The position numbers were made by a program, and so were the translations under genes. Of a stretch of 64,000 nucleotides of DNA, positions 35,812 through 44,163 are shown piece after piece. The number at the start of each line of letters is the position of its first letter. The first letter of the stretch is position 1. Source of the DNA: PNAI01 sp035501735 (GTDB lineage: Bacteria; Pseudomonadota; Alphaproteobacteria; Rhizobiales; Xanthobacteraceae); contig DATJVR010000031.1 of the NCBI GenBank assembly GCA_035501735.1, positions 62,001 through 126,000 of the forward strand. The letters are read 5' to 3'. Below the pieces are notes generated by a model. That model was not told the origin of the DNA. It made no database searches and saw only the letters and a program-made list of their open reading frames with translations.

Positions 35812-35909
35812 AGGACATCCACGTATAGCCACTGTTGTACGCTTCAGCATGTCGGCGTTCGGCTCTGCGGAACGTTAAAGACAGCGGCCGCTGATGACGG
35901 AGTATGTGG

Positions 35910-36506
35910 ATGACGGGTCTGATCGATGGTATTCCGGGACAGGGGCATAACAAGCCGCCGGAGGACGCGGCCGAGAAGGAGCACCAACACTGGGAACGCT
36001 GGGCCAAGAAACGGACCTTCGTGCGCGCCCTCGAAGGCACCTACAGCCATCTATATAAATCACTGACCGAAGAGCCGCGCGTCTATTCATCGAAGGATGT
36101 GCCCTGGAAAGGCGGCCCCGGCCACTACGGCAAGAGCGTCATTTCTCCGCAGGCCGTGGCAGTGACGCAATCGATCGAATCCCACATCGAGGCTTACGCC
36201 CCCGGCGCCTTCGGCCAGAAGCACGGCCATCTCAACAGCGCGGTGTTCTATGTGCTCAAGGGCCGCGGCCACGACATTCACGACGGCCGTCACATCCCGT
36301 GGAAGGCCGGCGACGTGATGATCGTCGAGAACGGCTGCGTGCATCAGCATTTCAACGACAGTCAGGACGAAGAAGCGATCCTCTTGGTGTTCAAAGCCAA
36401 GCCGCTGTTCCTGTTCATGCATCTGTTGTTTCAGAAAATCGTCGAATGGCCGCCCAAGACGCCGCCGAAGGGGCAGGAGAACTACAAGCCCCCGTCGGAA
36501 ATTTGA
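35910..36506 (+). CDS. Cupin-domain protein
   Basis: The ATG at 35910 is preferred: GGAG lies seven bases upstream, whereas the ATG at 35904 is only one base from it. The 198-residue protein has a single cupin barrel (about 80-160). Motif 1 is GQKHGHLNSAVFYVLKGRGHDIHDG and motif 2 is GDVMIVENGCVHQHFNDS, supplying metal-ligand histidines. No signal peptide is present. It lies 98 bases after the TctA-TctB gene and ten bases before a second cupin gene, in an operon that also holds a dehydrogenase. The substrate is unknown. Confidence 0.75.
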   Translation: MTGLIDGIPGQGHNKPPEDAAEKEHQHWERWAKKRTFVRALEGTYSHLYKSLTEEPRVYSSKDVPWKGGPGHYGKSVISPQAVAVTQSIESHIEAYAPGAFGQKHGHLNSAVFYVLKGRGHDIHDGRHIPWKAGDVMIVENGCVHQHFNDSQDEEAILLVFKAKPLFLFMHLLFQKIVEWPPKTPPKGQENYKPPSEI

Positions 36507-36516
36507 GGAGCGCCGC

Positions 36517-37092
36517 ATGCCGCTGTTCACTGAGCGCGATCCCGCCCATTCCGGCAAGAAGACCGCCACCTTCCGCGCTGATGACGTCAAGGCCGCGGCT
36601 GAATTTCGCAAGGCCTACGAAAGCAAGCTCAATGTCGTGCATGCCGAGGACATGCCGTGGGAGAATTCCGCCGACGGACTGATCAAGCACCTCGTGCACC
36701 ACAAGCTCAACACGCGCGAGATGTGCGTCGAGGCCTATATGCAGTTTCTCAAGCCCGGCGAGAAATCCGGCAAGCACCGCCACATGTGGGAAGAAGTGAT
36801 CTTCGTGGTGGAGGGCTCGGGCTATGATCTGCACTGGGACATGAAGTTTGATTGCCTCGACGCCTTCAAGTGGGAATGGGCGGCGGAGCCGAAGGCCTAT
36901 AGCTGGAAGCGCGGCGATTACATTTACGTGCCGCCCTTCACCATCCACCAGCACGTCGCCGGCGACCACGAGGATGTGCGGTTGATCGTGATGTCGAACC
37001 GCATTGTCAAGGAAATGGGTTTCGACTGGTTCGACCAGGTCGAAAACGCGCCGGGCTACGACGCCGCGGTTACGAACGGCGGCAAGCGCTGA
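36517..37092 (+). CDS. Cupin-domain protein
   Basis: The start at 36517 has GAGGAG six bases upstream. The 191-residue protein has one cupin barrel with ligands in SGKHRHMWEEVIFVVEGSGYDLHWD and GDYIYVPPFTIHQHVAGDHED. It is not close in sequence to its neighbour, so this is not a simple recent duplication. Genes for the preceding cupin and the following dehydrogenase are spaced by ten and seven bases. The set may process a small aromatic or hydroxy acid brought in by the adjacent transporter; this is inference from position only. Confidence 0.75.
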   Translation: MPLFTERDPAHSGKKTATFRADDVKAAAEFRKAYESKLNVVHAEDMPWENSADGLIKHLVHHKLNTREMCVEAYMQFLKPGEKSGKHRHMWEEVIFVVEGSGYDLHWDMKFDCLDAFKWEWAAEPKAYSWKRGDYIYVPPFTIHQHVAGDHEDVRLIVMSNRIVKEMGFDWFDQVENAPGYDAAVTNGGKR

Positions 37093-37099
37093 CTTTTCT

Positions 37100-37939
37100 A
37101 TGAATGCAAAGACGGAACGCGTTGGCATCGTCGGCGTCGGCCGCATGGGCCTCGCCATGCTCAAGCACCTCGTCAGGCACGGTTATGCCGTCACCGCCTG
37201 TGACCTCGACGAGAAACAATGCGCCGCCGCCCGCTCCGCCGGCGCCGGCATTGCCGCGACCCCTGCCGAGCTCGGCAGCATATCGGACTTCATCATCGTC
37301 GGCGTCGGTTACGATGACGAGGTGAATGAAGTCGTCCTTGGCGCCAGCGGCTTGCTGACCACCATGCGGGCGGGCGCGATCATCGCCGTGTCGTCGACCA
37401 CTGCGCCCGACACCGTGAAGGCGATCAACGAACGCGCGCGCGTAAAGGGCATCGATGTGCTCGACGCCCCGATCTGCCGCGGCCGTTGGGCGGCGGACAA
37501 GGGTACGCTGCTCGCGCTCGTCGGTGGCAAGCCCGATGTCGTCGAGCGAGCGCGGCCGATCTACCAGGCATTCTGTTCCGACATTGCGCACTTGGGCGAT
37601 GTCGGCCATGGCCAGGTCGGCAAGGCCATGAACAACCTGCTGCTGTGGATCAACGCCGTCGGCCTGATCGAGGCAGGCCGTCTCGCGGAAACCACCGGCA
37701 TCGATCTCGTCAAATTGCGCGATGCGCTGCAAATGAGCTCGGGCGCCTCCGCCGCGCTCAACGACTGGGACATGATCTCGTTCACCTGGGCGCTGAAGGA
37801 TATGCAGATCGTCTCGCGCATGGCCGACAAGGCCGGGCTGACGCTGCCGGTTACCGGCGCCGTGCGCGAGCTGGTCAAAGACGCCCGCCGCATCAAGGCG
37901 ACGAACCCGCCGCCCTGGACCGGGCACAAGCAAAAGTGA
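37100..37939 (+). CDS. NAD(P)-dependent beta-hydroxyacid dehydrogenase (HIBADH-like)
   Basis: ATG 37100 begins a 279-residue protein with the N-terminal dinucleotide motif GIVGVGRMG, SSTTAPDT, a variant substrate loop DAPICRGRWAADKGTL (family usually has a Gly-Gly pair here) and the catalytic Lys175 in GHGQVGKAMNNLLL. These enzymes oxidise 3-hydroxy acids such as 3-hydroxyisobutyrate or tartronate semialdehyde. It is the last gene of the cupin operon, seven bases after the second cupin. The altered substrate loop suggests an uncommon substrate. Confidence 0.85.
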   Translation: MNAKTERVGIVGVGRMGLAMLKHLVRHGYAVTACDLDEKQCAAARSAGAGIAATPAELGSISDFIIVGVGYDDEVNEVVLGASGLLTTMRAGAIIAVSSTTAPDTVKAINERARVKGIDVLDAPICRGRWAADKGTLLALVGGKPDVVERARPIYQAFCSDIAHLGDVGHGQVGKAMNNLLLWINAVGLIEAGRLAETTGIDLVKLRDALQMSSGASAALNDWDMISFTWALKDMQIVSRMADKAGLTLPVTGAVRELVKDARRIKATNPPPWTGHKQK

Positions 37940-38092
37940 TGCGTGCAAGGCCCTGAATTGTGGCAAATCCACTACACCCGCTAGGAAATGATCCTTTAAT
38001 CTTGCCGGTTATCCACGCTGCGCGTTGTCAATAGACCCAAGCCGCACTTTGATGTTCGTTTGGATTACGCATGCGGCCTGAGGAGGGGCGTC

Positions 38093-39487
38093 GTGCGAGG
38101 TCTCTTTTTCATTGCCGTCTTGCTTGCCGCCGGCTCGAGCGTTCAAGCGCAGGTGAGAACGATCGCTGCCCCCGGCATAGCGGCGCTACCCGGGGCGTTC
38201 AAGCCCGTGGATCCTCCCGCGCCCGTGCCCGATCGCGACACGCTTGAGTTCTCTGCGCAACTTCTGTCGTACCCGTTCAGCATGCCGAATGTGCAGCTCG
38301 AAACAACAAGCTGGAGCAAGATCAGCGGATGGGCCGAGGACAATCACGCCGCCGCCTTTGCGACCTTTCTGAACAGTTGCAAGGTGATGGTACGCGGCGC
38401 ACCGTCTCGCCATGCGAGCCAGCCGTTCTATGTCGCGCTGCAATCCGCTTGCCGCCGCGCCTTGAAGGCAAGCCCGCGGAATTCCGCTGCCGCAAGAATT
38501 TTCTTCGAGCGAAATTTTCGCCCGATGCGCATCGCGCCGCTCGGCGAGACCAATGGATTTGTCACCGGCTACTACGAGCCGATCATCGAGGGCTCGCGCG
38601 TCCCAAGCGCGGAATTCAACGTGCCGCTTTACCGCACGCCGCGCGACCTCGCCGACCACGAGTCGGGCCATTACTTTGATCGCACCGCTATCGAAGAAGG
38701 CGCGCTCAAGAACCGCAAGCTCGAAATCTGCTGGCTCAAGGATCCGACCGATTTGTTCTTTGCGCAAATCCAGGGCTCGGCGCGGGTCAGACTCGAGGAC
38801 GGCAAGGTGTTGCGCCTCAACTACGACAGCCATAACGGGTGGCCCTATACGCCCATCGGCCGCATTCTGATCGAGCGAGAAATCGTTCCCAAGGAAGAAA
38901 TGTCGATGGACCGGATTCGCGAATGGATCGAGGCCAACCCGAAGGAGGGCAAGGAACTTCGCCGCCGCAATAAGTCGTATGTCTTCTTCCGCGAGACCAA
39001 TCTCGGCGACTATGAGGAGCCGGTCGGCGCTGAAGGCGTTTCGCTCACGCCCAGACGCTCGATCGCAACCGACAAATCGCTCCACGTCTACGGCACGCCG
39101 TTTTTCATCGAGGCTGAACTCCCGCTCGACAACGAGCGTTCGGAGAATTTCTTTCAACACTTGATGGTGTCGCAGGACACCGGCAGCGCCATCCGCGGGC
39201 CGGCCCGCGCCGATCTTTATTTCGGCGCCGGCGATGGCGCCGCCCACGTTGCCGGGAGGTTCCGCCACCCCGCGCAATTCACCATCCTGATTCCGCGCGA
39301 AATCGATCCGGTGATCGCCGGCCGGAGCACGCCGTTACCGCGGCCGCGGCCGGCCTTCGAAGGCGGCGGCGAAAAGTCCGAAACCACGGTCGCCACGGCG
39401 CCGATCGAACAAACGACCGAAGTCGTCGAACCAAAAACCGATATAGAACTCAATTCCGCACGACAGCACGATCAAACTCGTCCGTAG
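38093..39487 (+). CDS. mltA: Membrane-bound lytic murein transglycosylase A
   Basis: The GTG at 38093 is chosen: AGGAGG lies exactly six bases upstream and the product then opens with a signal peptide (RGLFFIAVLLAAGSSVQAQ). An in-frame TTG 33 bases earlier would bury that site. The 464-residue protein has MltA motifs GFVTGYYEP, FAQIQGSARVRL, NGWPYTPIGRIL, SYVFF, GTPFFIEAELP and the active-site stretch QDTGSAIRGPARADLYFGAG containing the catalytic Asp. It cleaves glycan strands to 1,6-anhydromuropeptides. No lipobox is visible, so it may be soluble in the periplasm despite the family name. Confidence 0.88.
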   Translation: MRGLFFIAVLLAAGSSVQAQVRTIAAPGIAALPGAFKPVDPPAPVPDRDTLEFSAQLLSYPFSMPNVQLETTSWSKISGWAEDNHAAAFATFLNSCKVMVRGAPSRHASQPFYVALQSACRRALKASPRNSAAARIFFERNFRPMRIAPLGETNGFVTGYYEPIIEGSRVPSAEFNVPLYRTPRDLADHESGHYFDRTAIEEGALKNRKLEICWLKDPTDLFFAQIQGSARVRLEDGKVLRLNYDSHNGWPYTPIGRILIEREIVPKEEMSMDRIREWIEANPKEGKELRRRNKSYVFFRETNLGDYEEPVGAEGVSLTPRRSIATDKSLHVYGTPFFIEAELPLDNERSENFFQHLMVSQDTGSAIRGPARADLYFGAGDGAAHVAGRFRHPAQFTILIPREIDPVIAGRSTPLPRPRPAFEGGGEKSETTVATAPIEQTTEVVEPKTDIELNSARQHDQTRP

Positions 39488-39543
39488 ATCGAAGGCCGAG
39501 GATGATCGAGCCGCGCGTGGATGGTCCGTGATCTTGCGCAACG

Positions 39544-39843
39544 ATGGCACGCCTCGGTCTGCTCGTCTTCAAACTGATCTGTTACCTGGCGCTGCTGGCG
39601 GTTCTTGCCGGGATCGCGAGCCTCGTATTCGTGAGCACGATGGATGTCTGCCCGAGACTCGACGAAGGCGACATTGCCTGCACGAACCCGTTCTACGAAA
39701 GCCTCGCGAGCTTTGGCATGGTCGTGGTCTTGGCGACGGTGTTCACCGGCTTGCCCGGTCTGCTTGCTTTGGGGGGCGTCGTTTTCTTGATCCGCGATCT
39801 CCTCAATCTCCGGCGCAAATCGGCAACGCCCAAAGAGCACTAG
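39544..39843 (+). CDS. Small two-helix membrane protein
   Basis: The 99-residue protein has two hydrophobic helices (about 8-31 and 57-84) flanking a short loop with two cysteines (DVCPRLDEGDIACTNPFYES), and a basic C-terminal tail. No motif identifies a function. It lies 56 bases after mltA and its stop overlaps the stop of the convergent pdxA-like gene by four bases. Codon use matches its neighbours, so it is likely a real gene. Confidence 0.6.
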   Translation: MARLGLLVFKLICYLALLAVLAGIASLVFVSTMDVCPRLDEGDIACTNPFYESLASFGMVVVLATVFTGLPGLLALGGVVFLIRDLLNLRRKSATPKEH

Positions 39844-40829
39844 CCGCGCCGCGCCTTCGCCAATTGCATGATCGCCTCGATCATCGCAGCCGGGTTCGCA
39901 ATGCCCTTGCCGGCAATGTCGTGCGCGCTGCCGTGCGCAACGGACGCGAAGAGGATGGGCGTACCGATGGTCATGGCGGCCGTGGCATTCGGCGCCACGA
40001 GCTTGGCGGCGATATGGCCCTGGTCGTGCAACATGACGACAAAGGCATCGTACCCTTGCTTGTGGAACAAGATGTCGGCCCCGATCGGGCCGCTGACGGC
40101 AATACCTTCGGCTGCCGCCGTATCGATCGCCGGCCGGATGATCTCGATTTCCTCGCGACCGAACAATCCGTCCTCGCCGGCATGCGGATTGAGTCCGCTC
40201 ACGCCAATTCTTGGCCGCGCGATGCCGAGCTGTCGCAATGCCCGGTCGGCGGTGTGGATCACCTTGATGACCCGCTCTCGCGTGATCATGCCGATCGCCT
40301 CGCGCACGCTCGTGTGCAGCGTGGCATGCACGATGCGCCGCTCGCCGAAACAGAGCATGAGATACACGTCGTCCACATCGGTGCCGGTCTCGCGCGCGAC
40401 GAACGACGGATGCCCATCGAAGGGAATTCCTGCGAGCGCGATCGACGTCTCGTTTTGCGGCGCCGCCGCCACCGCGTCGACCTCGCCCGCGCGTGCTGCC
40501 TTCACCGCCGCGCCCGCAAACGCGATGATCGCCCGCCCGGCGTCGGCGCTGTTGGTGCCGAGATCGATCGCGGCGGCGTAGGGCAGGGCGCAATCGAGCA
40601 CGTTTATCTGGGCGCCCGACCACTGCGCCTCGCCGATGCGCTTGACGCCGCGCAGCTCCACCTTGATCCCGCACGCCTTCGCATGCCGATCAAGCACACG
40701 CAGGTCGCTCACCACGATCGGGTCGCACACTGCGCGTACCTTTGGATCGAGCGCCGCTTTTAGGCTGATCTCCGGTCCGATGCCGGCCGGGTCCCCGGTG
40801 GCGATGGCGATTTTTGGTTTCCCGCCCAT
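39840..40829 (-). CDS. PdxA-like NAD-dependent dehydrogenase
   Basis: ATG 40829 starts the family motif KPKIAIATGDPAGIGPEISLKA and follows GGGAG by four bases. The 329-residue protein keeps the metal-ligand histidines (about His172, His216 in GLNPHAGED, and His268 in LHDQGH). However, the phosphate/substrate-binding region reads AAPQNETSIALAG-IPFDGHPSFVA, whereas PdxA and PdxA2 proteins have an NK or HK pair here and GHTE further on. It is therefore probably not the pyridoxal-pathway enzyme but a relative oxidising another phospho-hydroxyacid. Its start overlaps the alcohol dehydrogenase stop by one base, so the two work in one unit. Confidence 0.78.
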   Translation of the reverse strand: MGGKPKIAIATGDPAGIGPEISLKAALDPKVRAVCDPIVVSDLRVLDRHAKACGIKVELRGVKRIGEAQWSGAQINVLDCALPYAAAIDLGTNSADAGRAIIAFAGAAVKAARAGEVDAVAAAPQNETSIALAGIPFDGHPSFVARETGTDVDDVYLMLCFGERRIVHATLHTSVREAIGMITRERVIKVIHTADRALRQLGIARPRIGVSGLNPHAGEDGLFGREEIEIIRPAIDTAAAEGIAVSGPIGADILFHKQGYDAFVVMLHDQGHIAAKLVAPNATAAMTIGTPILFASVAHGSAHDIAGKGIANPAAMIEAIMQLAKARRG

Positions 40830-41953
40830 CACTCCCACGGCATCAGCGAGGCATGGATCACGTCCGGCACGCCCTGGCCGCCGACCGATTTGATCGCCAG
40901 ATCGACGTCCTTCAAGCCGAAGCGGTGCGTGGTGATCAGTTCGAGCGGGAAACGTTTCGACGCAAGTTGCGCCAGCGCCAGCTCGCACGCCTTGTAACTA
41001 TGCCCGCGGGCGCTCTTCACCGTGATGTATTTCACCGTCATCCGCCCGATCGGGAAATTCGGAAAATCCGTCATTTCGCCCTGCACCACGATCGTGCCGG
41101 CCTTGCGCTTGAGCGCCTCGATGCCGAGCAGCACCGGCATGGTGCCGGCGCCCGCCGTGCAGTCGAGCACCACGTCGACGCCGCGTCCAGCGGTGATCTC
41201 CTTGATGCGCGCCAGCGGGTCTTCCTTCTGCACGTCGATGACGAAATCCGCGCCGAGTTTTTTCGCCACCTCCATGCGCGCCTTGTCCTTCGTGGTGCCG
41301 GTGACGATGATCAGCGACGCGCCCGCCTGCCGGCAGATCACCGTCTGCGACAGCCCCTGCTGTCCCGGCCCCTGGATCAGCACCGTTGAATCGTAACCGA
41401 CGCCGCCCTCGAACAGCGACCACTCGACGCCGTTCGCCATCGGCGTGACCAGCCCGGCGAGTTCCGGCGTCACGCCCTTCGGCACGTGATGCACCACCGC
41501 GTTCCACGGCAGATAGACGTATTGCGCAAACCCGCCCCACAGGTGCGGCGCGCGCTCCGCCGACGTGTAGCCGTAGCGAATGCCGTCGGGGTTGTAGCGC
41601 CAGTCGGTGTTCTCGCAGTGCCGGTATTGTCCGGCATGGCACCATTCGCACTTGCCGCACATCACGTAGTGCTCGACAAACACCAGGTCGCCCTCCTTGA
41701 AGCCTTTGCGCGCCGTGAACTCGCGGCCCGCCTTGGAGATCACGCCGATGTTCTCGTGCCCCATGATCACCGGCGCGTTCGACGGCGGCGTCTTGTAGAG
41801 CTTCACGTCGGTGCCGCAGATGCCGGCGACCTCCATCTTCATCAATGCGGCATCCGCCGGGATATCCGGCATCGGGAATTCGCGGATTTCTGTTCTGCTT
41901 GGGCCCACCCGCACGGCCGCCAACACTGTCTCTGCCACGATCGCCTCATCCAC
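40829..41953 (-). CDS. Zinc-dependent medium-chain alcohol dehydrogenase
   Basis: The start is uncertain; GTG 41953 is used, and GTG 41938 is possible. The roughly 374-residue protein has the catalytic zinc ligands in AGICGTD (Cys46) and GHENIG (His66, Glu67). All four structural-zinc cysteines are present in CGKCEWCHAGQYRHC. The NAD-binding turn is QGPGQQGLSQ. It resembles threonine/sorbitol dehydrogenase-type enzymes. It is translationally coupled to the PdxA-like gene (TGATG). An upstream divergent gene at 41985 leaves only about 30 bases for the promoter. Confidence 0.85.
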   Translation of the reverse strand: MDEAIVAETVLAAVRVGPSRTEIREFPMPDIPADAALMKMEVAGICGTDVKLYKTPPSNAPVIMGHENIGVISKAGREFTARKGFKEGDLVFVEHYVMCGKCEWCHAGQYRHCENTDWRYNPDGIRYGYTSAERAPHLWGGFAQYVYLPWNAVVHHVPKGVTPELAGLVTPMANGVEWSLFEGGVGYDSTVLIQGPGQQGLSQTVICRQAGASLIIVTGTTKDKARMEVAKKLGADFVIDVQKEDPLARIKEITAGRGVDVVLDCTAGAGTMPVLLGIEALKRKAGTIVVQGEMTDFPNFPIGRMTVKYITVKSARGHSYKACELALAQLASKRFPLELITTHRFGLKDVDLAIKSVGGQGVPDVIHASLMPWE

Positions 41954-41984
41954 ATTTGCCCGGCGCGAATGTAGAGTGTTGCCC

Positions 41985-42293
41985 ATGCGCATCCAAGAGC
42001 GTGGCTTCAGAAAGCGCGGTCCTGAGCACATGGCGGCCATCGGCCGGGTGCGGGACTGGACGCGCGCGCGTTTCACGCTCGCCGAAGACACCGCGATCCT
42101 GGTCTCCGAGGTGGCCTGCGTGCTGCCCGGCTGCCCGCCGCTCGAGACCGTGATCGCGTTCTGGGAAGGCGGGCAGCGCTACCATTTCAAGGTTTTCAAG
42201 CCGGTCGCGGAACTCACTGCCGACGATCTGCCCTATGCCTGGCAGAAGGAATCGCTCTCCGTGCCGCCCGATTTCGTCTGCGACTGCTGCTGA
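41985..42293 (+). CDS. Small conserved hypothetical protein with Cys-rich end
   Basis: The 102-residue protein is likely cytosolic and ends in FVCDCC, with another Cys pair in VACVLPGCPPLETVIAFW. The cysteines could bind a metal or be redox-active. The central YHFKVFKPVAELTADDLPYAW stretch reads like a compact alpha-beta domain. I recall similar small proteins in Bradyrhizobium but no function. It is divergent from the alcohol dehydrogenase and convergent, six bases apart, with the next minus-strand gene. Confidence 0.6.
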   Translation: MRIQERGFRKRGPEHMAAIGRVRDWTRARFTLAEDTAILVSEVACVLPGCPPLETVIAFWEGGQRYHFKVFKPVAELTADDLPYAWQKESLSVPPDFVCDCC

Positions 42294-42299
42294 ATTGCG

Positions 42300-42632
42300 T
42301 CACGCGCTCTGGGTTACATCTTCATACACATCGATCTCGACGCCGCCCGGGAACAGCGTCCGCCACGCCTGCACGAAGTTCCGCGTCATCGGGTCGCTCG
42401 CCAGCCGCTGCCGGTTGAGTTCAAGCGCCTGCTCGGTCTGGTATTCGACGATCTGGATCAACTCGGTCGGCGCATCGACGTTGCGCAGGAGCCGCATCTT
42501 GGCGTCGTGCGAGGCCTCGTAGAACGGCGCCGACGATTTCATCATCAGCGAGATCGATTTGATGGCTTCCGGCGCGGGCAGCTTGATTTTCATCACGAGG
42601 ATACGGCTGACCCTCTTTGGATCTGCGGGCAT
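42300..42632 (-). CDS. Small protein, possibly dimeric alpha/beta-barrel (monooxygenase-like)
   Basis: The ATG at 42632 has AAGGGA about nine bases upstream. The 110-residue protein has a pattern of strand (ILVMKIKLP), helix, strand (ELIQIVEYQT), helix (QALELNRQRLAS) and strand (GVEIDVYEDV). This fits antibiotic-monooxygenase or EthD-type ferredoxin-like barrels. No catalytic residue can be named. It faces the Pht5-like gene divergently with a 150-base gap. A longer frame upstream on this strand is only the shadow of that gene. Confidence 0.6.
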   Translation of the reverse strand: MPADPKRVSRILVMKIKLPAPEAIKSISLMMKSSAPFYEASHDAKMRLLRNVDAPTELIQIVEYQTEQALELNRQRLASDPMTRNFVQAWRTLFPGGVEIDVYEDVTQSA

Positions 42633-42785
42633 GGCATTTCGTCCCTTGTCCTGACTTGCAACGTCAACTGACTCGCCGCTCGTCGTATAGAGCAACTCCC
42701 GATTCGCGGCCAGTGGCCTGCAACCGCAGTTGGACGCCTCGCGGTAGTGCGCTAGGCTTTCCGCCCCCGCCCCAAGGCCCGTCCC

Positions 42786-43730
42786 ATGCCCGAGCAAAAA
42801 CTGAAAACCGTCACCCGCACCCAAGGCAACAACCAGGCGCTGAAAGACGGCTCCGTGAAGCCGAAATCCTTCGCCTTCGATTTCGTCGAGGTCGATCCGC
42901 TCATCGCCGCCTTCCGCCGCATGGTGCGTGGGCTCGAATACGACGTCTGCGAGATGGCAATCACCACCTACATCTGCGCCCGCGCCTATGGCAAACGCAT
43001 GACGGCGGTGCCGGTATTTCTGGTGCGCGCCTTTCACCACGGCGCCATTCTGGTCAACACCAAGGCCGGCATCGCCAAGCCGAAGGAGCTTGAAGGCAAG
43101 CGCGTCGGCGTCAACCGCGGCTACACCGTGACCACCGGCGTCTGGGCGCGCGGCGTGCTCGCCTCCGAGCATGGCGTTGATCTGAAGAAAATCACCTGGG
43201 TGCTGTCGGGCGACGAGCACGTGGCCGAATACCGCCCGCCCGCCAATGTGGTGCCGATCGCGTCCGGCAAGCAGATGGCCGACATGCTGATTTCGGGCGA
43301 ACTCGCCGCCGCAATCGGCGTCGAGATCGATCATCCCGATGTCAAGCCGCTCATCCCCAATGCGCTCGAAGCCGGATTGCAGGCGTTGCGCACGCGTGGC
43401 CACTATCCGATCAACCATCTCGTGGTGATCAAGGACGATGTGCTCGCGCAAAATTCCGCGCTCGCTGCGGACGTGTTCAACGCCTTTGCCGAGGCCAAAC
43501 GGCTTTATGTCGAGCGCCTGAAGGCCGGCAAGATCGAAAAGCCGACCGCCGTCGACAAGGTCCACCAGCGCGTGATGGAAATCACCGGCGATCCGTTGCC
43601 TTACGGGATCGCTCCCAACCGCAAGGTTCTCGACGAGCTGATCGGCCACGCGCTGTCGCAAGGCATCATCACGAAGCCGGTGACGCCGGAAGAATTGTTC
43701 GCGCCGGCAACGCGCGCGCTCGTGGGATGA
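42786..43730 (+). CDS. 4,5-dihydroxyphthalate decarboxylase-like protein (NMT1/periplasmic-binding fold)
   Basis: The 314-residue protein lacks a signal peptide. The pattern YDVCEMAITTYICARAYGKRMTAVPVFLVRAFHHGAILVNTKAGIAKPKELEGKRVGVNRG is that of Pht5-type 4,5-dihydroxyphthalate decarboxylases, which use a solute-binding-protein fold as an enzyme. The conserved hinge and His pair (AFHHGAI) are present. It stands alone between two divergent or convergent small genes. With the Rieske oxygenase further right it hints at phthalate-like chemistry, but many relatives of unknown substrate exist. Confidence 0.72.
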   Translation: MPEQKLKTVTRTQGNNQALKDGSVKPKSFAFDFVEVDPLIAAFRRMVRGLEYDVCEMAITTYICARAYGKRMTAVPVFLVRAFHHGAILVNTKAGIAKPKELEGKRVGVNRGYTVTTGVWARGVLASEHGVDLKKITWVLSGDEHVAEYRPPANVVPIASGKQMADMLISGELAAAIGVEIDHPDVKPLIPNALEAGLQALRTRGHYPINHLVVIKDDVLAQNSALAADVFNAFAEAKRLYVERLKAGKIEKPTAVDKVHQRVMEITGDPLPYGIAPNRKVLDELIGHALSQGIITKPVTPEELFAPATRALVG

Positions 43731-43737
43731 ATCGCCT

Positions 43738-44067
43738 TTATCCTTGGGCCGTCGGCGGCTTCTTGTCGGCGGCGGCAGCGCCCGGGATTGGCATCGGACC
43801 ACCCATCATTTTGACGCCGGCGCCGGGCGGACCCGGCATCATGCTGGACTTTCGTTCCGGCTCGCGCACCCACGCCGATGTCAGGACCCAGAGCACGGCA
43901 GACACCGCGAACGCCGTGTTGCAGATGATCGCGAACGCGAAGCACACATTCGCCAGCTTCGAATGGCCGGTGGTGCCAAGGCTGAAATAGAGGTTCGCGG
44001 CCAGGAAGATCAGCCCCAGCAGCAGCGCGGTCAGACCCACGTTCCGGATCGATTGTGGCCTTGGCAT
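43738..44067 (-). CDS. Small two-helix membrane protein
   Basis: ATG 44067 gives a 109-residue protein (RPQSIRNVGLTALLLGLIF). It has two hydrophobic helices (about 9-29 and 40-63) and a Pro/Gly/Met-rich C-terminal tail (SMMPGPPGAGVKMMGGPMPIPG). No function can be assigned. It is convergent with the Pht5-like gene, seven bases apart. The Met/Pro-rich tail is unusual and could bind a soft metal, though this is only a suggestion. Confidence 0.6.
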   Translation of the reverse strand: MPRPQSIRNVGLTALLLGLIFLAANLYFSLGTTGHSKLANVCFAFAIICNTAFAVSAVLWVLTSAWVREPERKSSMMPGPPGAGVKMMGGPMPIPGAAAADKKPPTAQG

Positions 44068-44163
44068 GTGACCTCGCGCGTGCAGGAGCCGGCGGCGGTC
44101 CGTACCAAGCACTAAACGCCGTGCTGCGCCAGCCCGATACGCGCGGCATCGCGCGCATCCTGT

